From JACJVV01 sp047603135 (lineage in GTDB: Archaea; Nanobdellota; Nanobdellia; Woesearchaeales; JACJVV01), in the NCBI GenBank assembly GCA_047603135.1, contig JBLKOW010000064.1, positions 1-6,059 of the forward strand: a stretch of DNA of 6,059 nucleotides, in the 5' to 3' direction. Positions 5,298 through 6,059 of this stretch are shown here, piece after piece (position 1 is the stretch's first letter; every line of letters starts with the position of its first letter). Under the pieces are notes generated by a model, which was given only the letters and a program-made list of their open reading frames with translations, was not told the origin of the DNA and did no database searches. A program made the translations under genes and the position numbers.

Positions 5298-5423
5298 ATG
5301 CTCTATGAAGACAATACTGGACGATTATATACTGCAGAGGAAATCGACGAATTTTCACCGTGGGAAATCGAGGAAAAAGGAATACATCTCATGGATGGAC
5401 CACATGCGCCAGAATTTATGTAA
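5298..5423 (+). CDS. 41-residue acidic microprotein downstream of hsp20
   Basis: The small ORF runs from ATG 5298 to TAA 5421-5423, 17 bp after the hsp20 stop. GGAGGTGAT at 5285-5293 is complementary to the 16S rRNA tail over nine bases and sits 4 bases before the ATG, the best ribosome binding site in the window. This strongly supports translation. The product begins MLYEDNTGRLYTAEEIDEF and includes SPWEIEEKGIHL. It has 11 acidic residues (D/E) against 2 K/R, no Cys, no membrane segment and no signal peptide. No domain was recognised. Its position suggests co-expression with Hsp20, perhaps as a partner or regulator, but that is inference. Confidence 0.8.
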   Translation: MLYEDNTGRLYTAEEIDEFSPWEIEEKGIHLMDGPHAPEFM

Positions 5424-5437
5424 TTTTTTTATTTTTT
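5424..5437 (+). terminator. T-tract terminator of the hsp20 operon
   Basis: Seven T, one A, then six T begin at the base after the microprotein stop codon, with no hairpin, as is usual in archaea. The same bases on the other strand encode the stop and the last Lys codons of the convergent MscS-like gene. Confidence 0.7.
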
Positions 5438-5992
5438 CTCTTTCTTTACCACATGCGTAAACATGCGCTGAAACATCATATTATTAGGAATATGTATTAA
5501 GTTACCTTTTTTATCCTGAATTATTGTAAAAAAGAGTGTAATCTCATCAACGACACCAGTGATATCCTCGGGCAATATAGTTATTTTTTGATCAATTTTA
5601 TATGGTTGAGTTATTAAAATAATCATTGCACAAACAATATTAGAAAGAACACTCCATACCGCAATAAAACCAATCGCAATAAGTCCTGCTACACTTGCAA
5701 GTGTTAACCAAATATTTCCAACATCATACCCTACCACTAACCCAACCGTTATAATTATAGTAATAACAAATGTAATATTAATGAACTTTCTTACAACAGA
5801 AATTTGCTGTCTATCCTGCCGTTGCTTTCGCATATTACGTACAATGACTGAAGTTATTATCGACTTAGTAATTAAGAGAATAAAAAATAATACAATCATT
5901 ATCCCAAGTTGAGTTGCGATTGTTGGTAACATGCTTATTAGGAAAAATGTATTGTTTAAAAAACTAACGGTGAACTGTTCATATACATGCAT
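5429..5992 (-). CDS. Short MscS-family mechanosensitive ion channel
   Basis: MscS proteins form heptameric membrane channels that open under tension and release solutes during osmotic downshock. The 187-residue protein has hydrophobic helices at about 24-50 and 68-89 and the pore-helix region at 95-126, rich in Ala, Gly and Ser. It continues into the beta domain with ITQPYKIDQKI (127-137), TGVVDEI (145-151) and the family PNN motif (169-171). It ends there, about 100 residues shorter than E. coli MscS (286), so the C-terminal alpha/beta cage domain is missing. The frame ends cleanly in Lys codons and TAA, so this is probably a natural short form rather than a broken gene. Start 5992 keeps the amphipathic N-terminal segment. 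The ATG at 5932 (residue 21) is the alternative, since a TATA-like TTTTTTAAAC is centred about 26 bp before it. It is convergent with the hsp20 operon, with 5 bp between stops. Confidence 0.85.
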   Translation of the reverse strand: MHVYEQFTVSFLNNTFFLISMLPTIATQLGIMIVLFFILLITKSIITSVIVRNMRKQRQDRQQISVVRKFINITFVITIIITVGLVVGYDVGNIWLTLASVAGLIAIGFIAVWSVLSNIVCAMIILITQPYKIDQKITILPEDITGVVDEITLFFTIIQDKKGNLIHIPNNMMFQRMFTHVVKKEKK

Positions 5993-5995
5993 AAG

Positions 5996-6004
5996 TTATA
6001 AAAA
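5996..6004 (+). promoter_or_regulatory. TATA box of the right-edge gene
   Basis: TTATAAAAA is centred 26 bp before the ATG at 6026, which predicts a leaderless transcript. It lies 4 bp from the longer start of the divergent MscS-like gene, so it is too close to serve that start. Confidence 0.6.
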
Positions 6005-6025
6005 GCACCAAACATTACTTCACCT

Positions 6026-6059
6026 ATGAAAAAAGAAAAATCATGCGGAGCAGTAGTCT
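6026..6059 (+). CDS. Probable Nudix hydrolase, N-terminus only
   Basis: Only 11 codons are inside the window: MKKEKSCGAVV. A short charged start followed by S-x-GAVV is typical of the first beta strand of Nudix hydrolases, especially the bis(5'-nucleosyl)-tetraphosphatase type (usually KSAGAVVF). The Nudix box itself lies beyond the edge, so the family call is tentative. The start is supported by the TATA box 26 bp upstream. Confidence 0.5.
   Translation, partial: MKKEKSCGAVV

Noticed and set aside
4936..5358. ORFs overlapping hsp20 on both strands
   Set aside because: The Hsp20 frame has all family motifs. The others are Phe/Cys/Ile-rich or Lys-rich shadow frames without start signals.
1..6059. 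CRISPR array or complete insertion sequence
   Set aside because: No regularly spaced repeats, transposase motif or matching terminal inverted repeats were seen; the only direct repeat of note is the 17-bp tRNA pair.

Overview
This window looks archaeal. Most protein genes have a TATA-like box centred about 26-30 bp upstream of the start codon, which implies leaderless or near-leaderless transcripts. The hsp20 promoter has a typical TTTATATA box, + strand genes end in bare T-tracts, and the tRNA gene lacks an encoded CCA. The AT-rich composition, small genes and protein types (winged-helix protein, anchored lipase, Hsp20, short MscS, probable Nudix) would suit a DPANN-type archaeon. That placement is inference; there is no rRNA or marker gene here.

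Left part (1-1815): a partial minus-strand winged-helix-like protein (1-233) has two tandem palindromes between its TATA box and start codon, which suggests autoregulation. Divergent from it is a visibly more AT-rich reading frame (347-1815) with a PD-(D/E)XK nuclease-like domain and a very basic tail. This frame is interrupted by an apparent -1 frameshift between about 577 and 658, so it appears as two ORFs.

Middle (1816-2210): a tRNA-Gly(GCC) gene on the minus strand lies in a hairpin-rich intergenic region. Its first 13 bases plus 4 upstream bases are repeated exactly 95 bp upstream. The best TATA box is spaced for that upstream copy rather than for the gene. Between the copies are two hairpins whose loops both contain TGCA. 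The tRNA 3' end forms a nearly perfect inverted repeat with its own downstream flank.

Centre (2211-4670): a large minus-strand gene encodes a membrane-anchored, probably extracytoplasmic protein. It has one transmembrane helix, a Cys-containing region, a long coiled-coil segment and a C-terminal lipase-like alpha/beta-hydrolase domain.

Right part (4671-6059): an Hsp20 gene is followed 17 bp later by a 41-codon acidic microprotein gene with a near-perfect Shine-Dalgarno sequence, so the two are probably a bicistronic stress operon. The operon ends in a T-tract that overlaps the 3' end of a convergent short MscS-family channel gene. Divergent from the channel, a probable Nudix hydrolase gene starts at 6026 and runs off the edge.

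No CRISPR array, complete insertion sequence or rRNA was seen. The least explained part is the tRNA-Gly locus with its duplicated 5' end and structured upstream segment.
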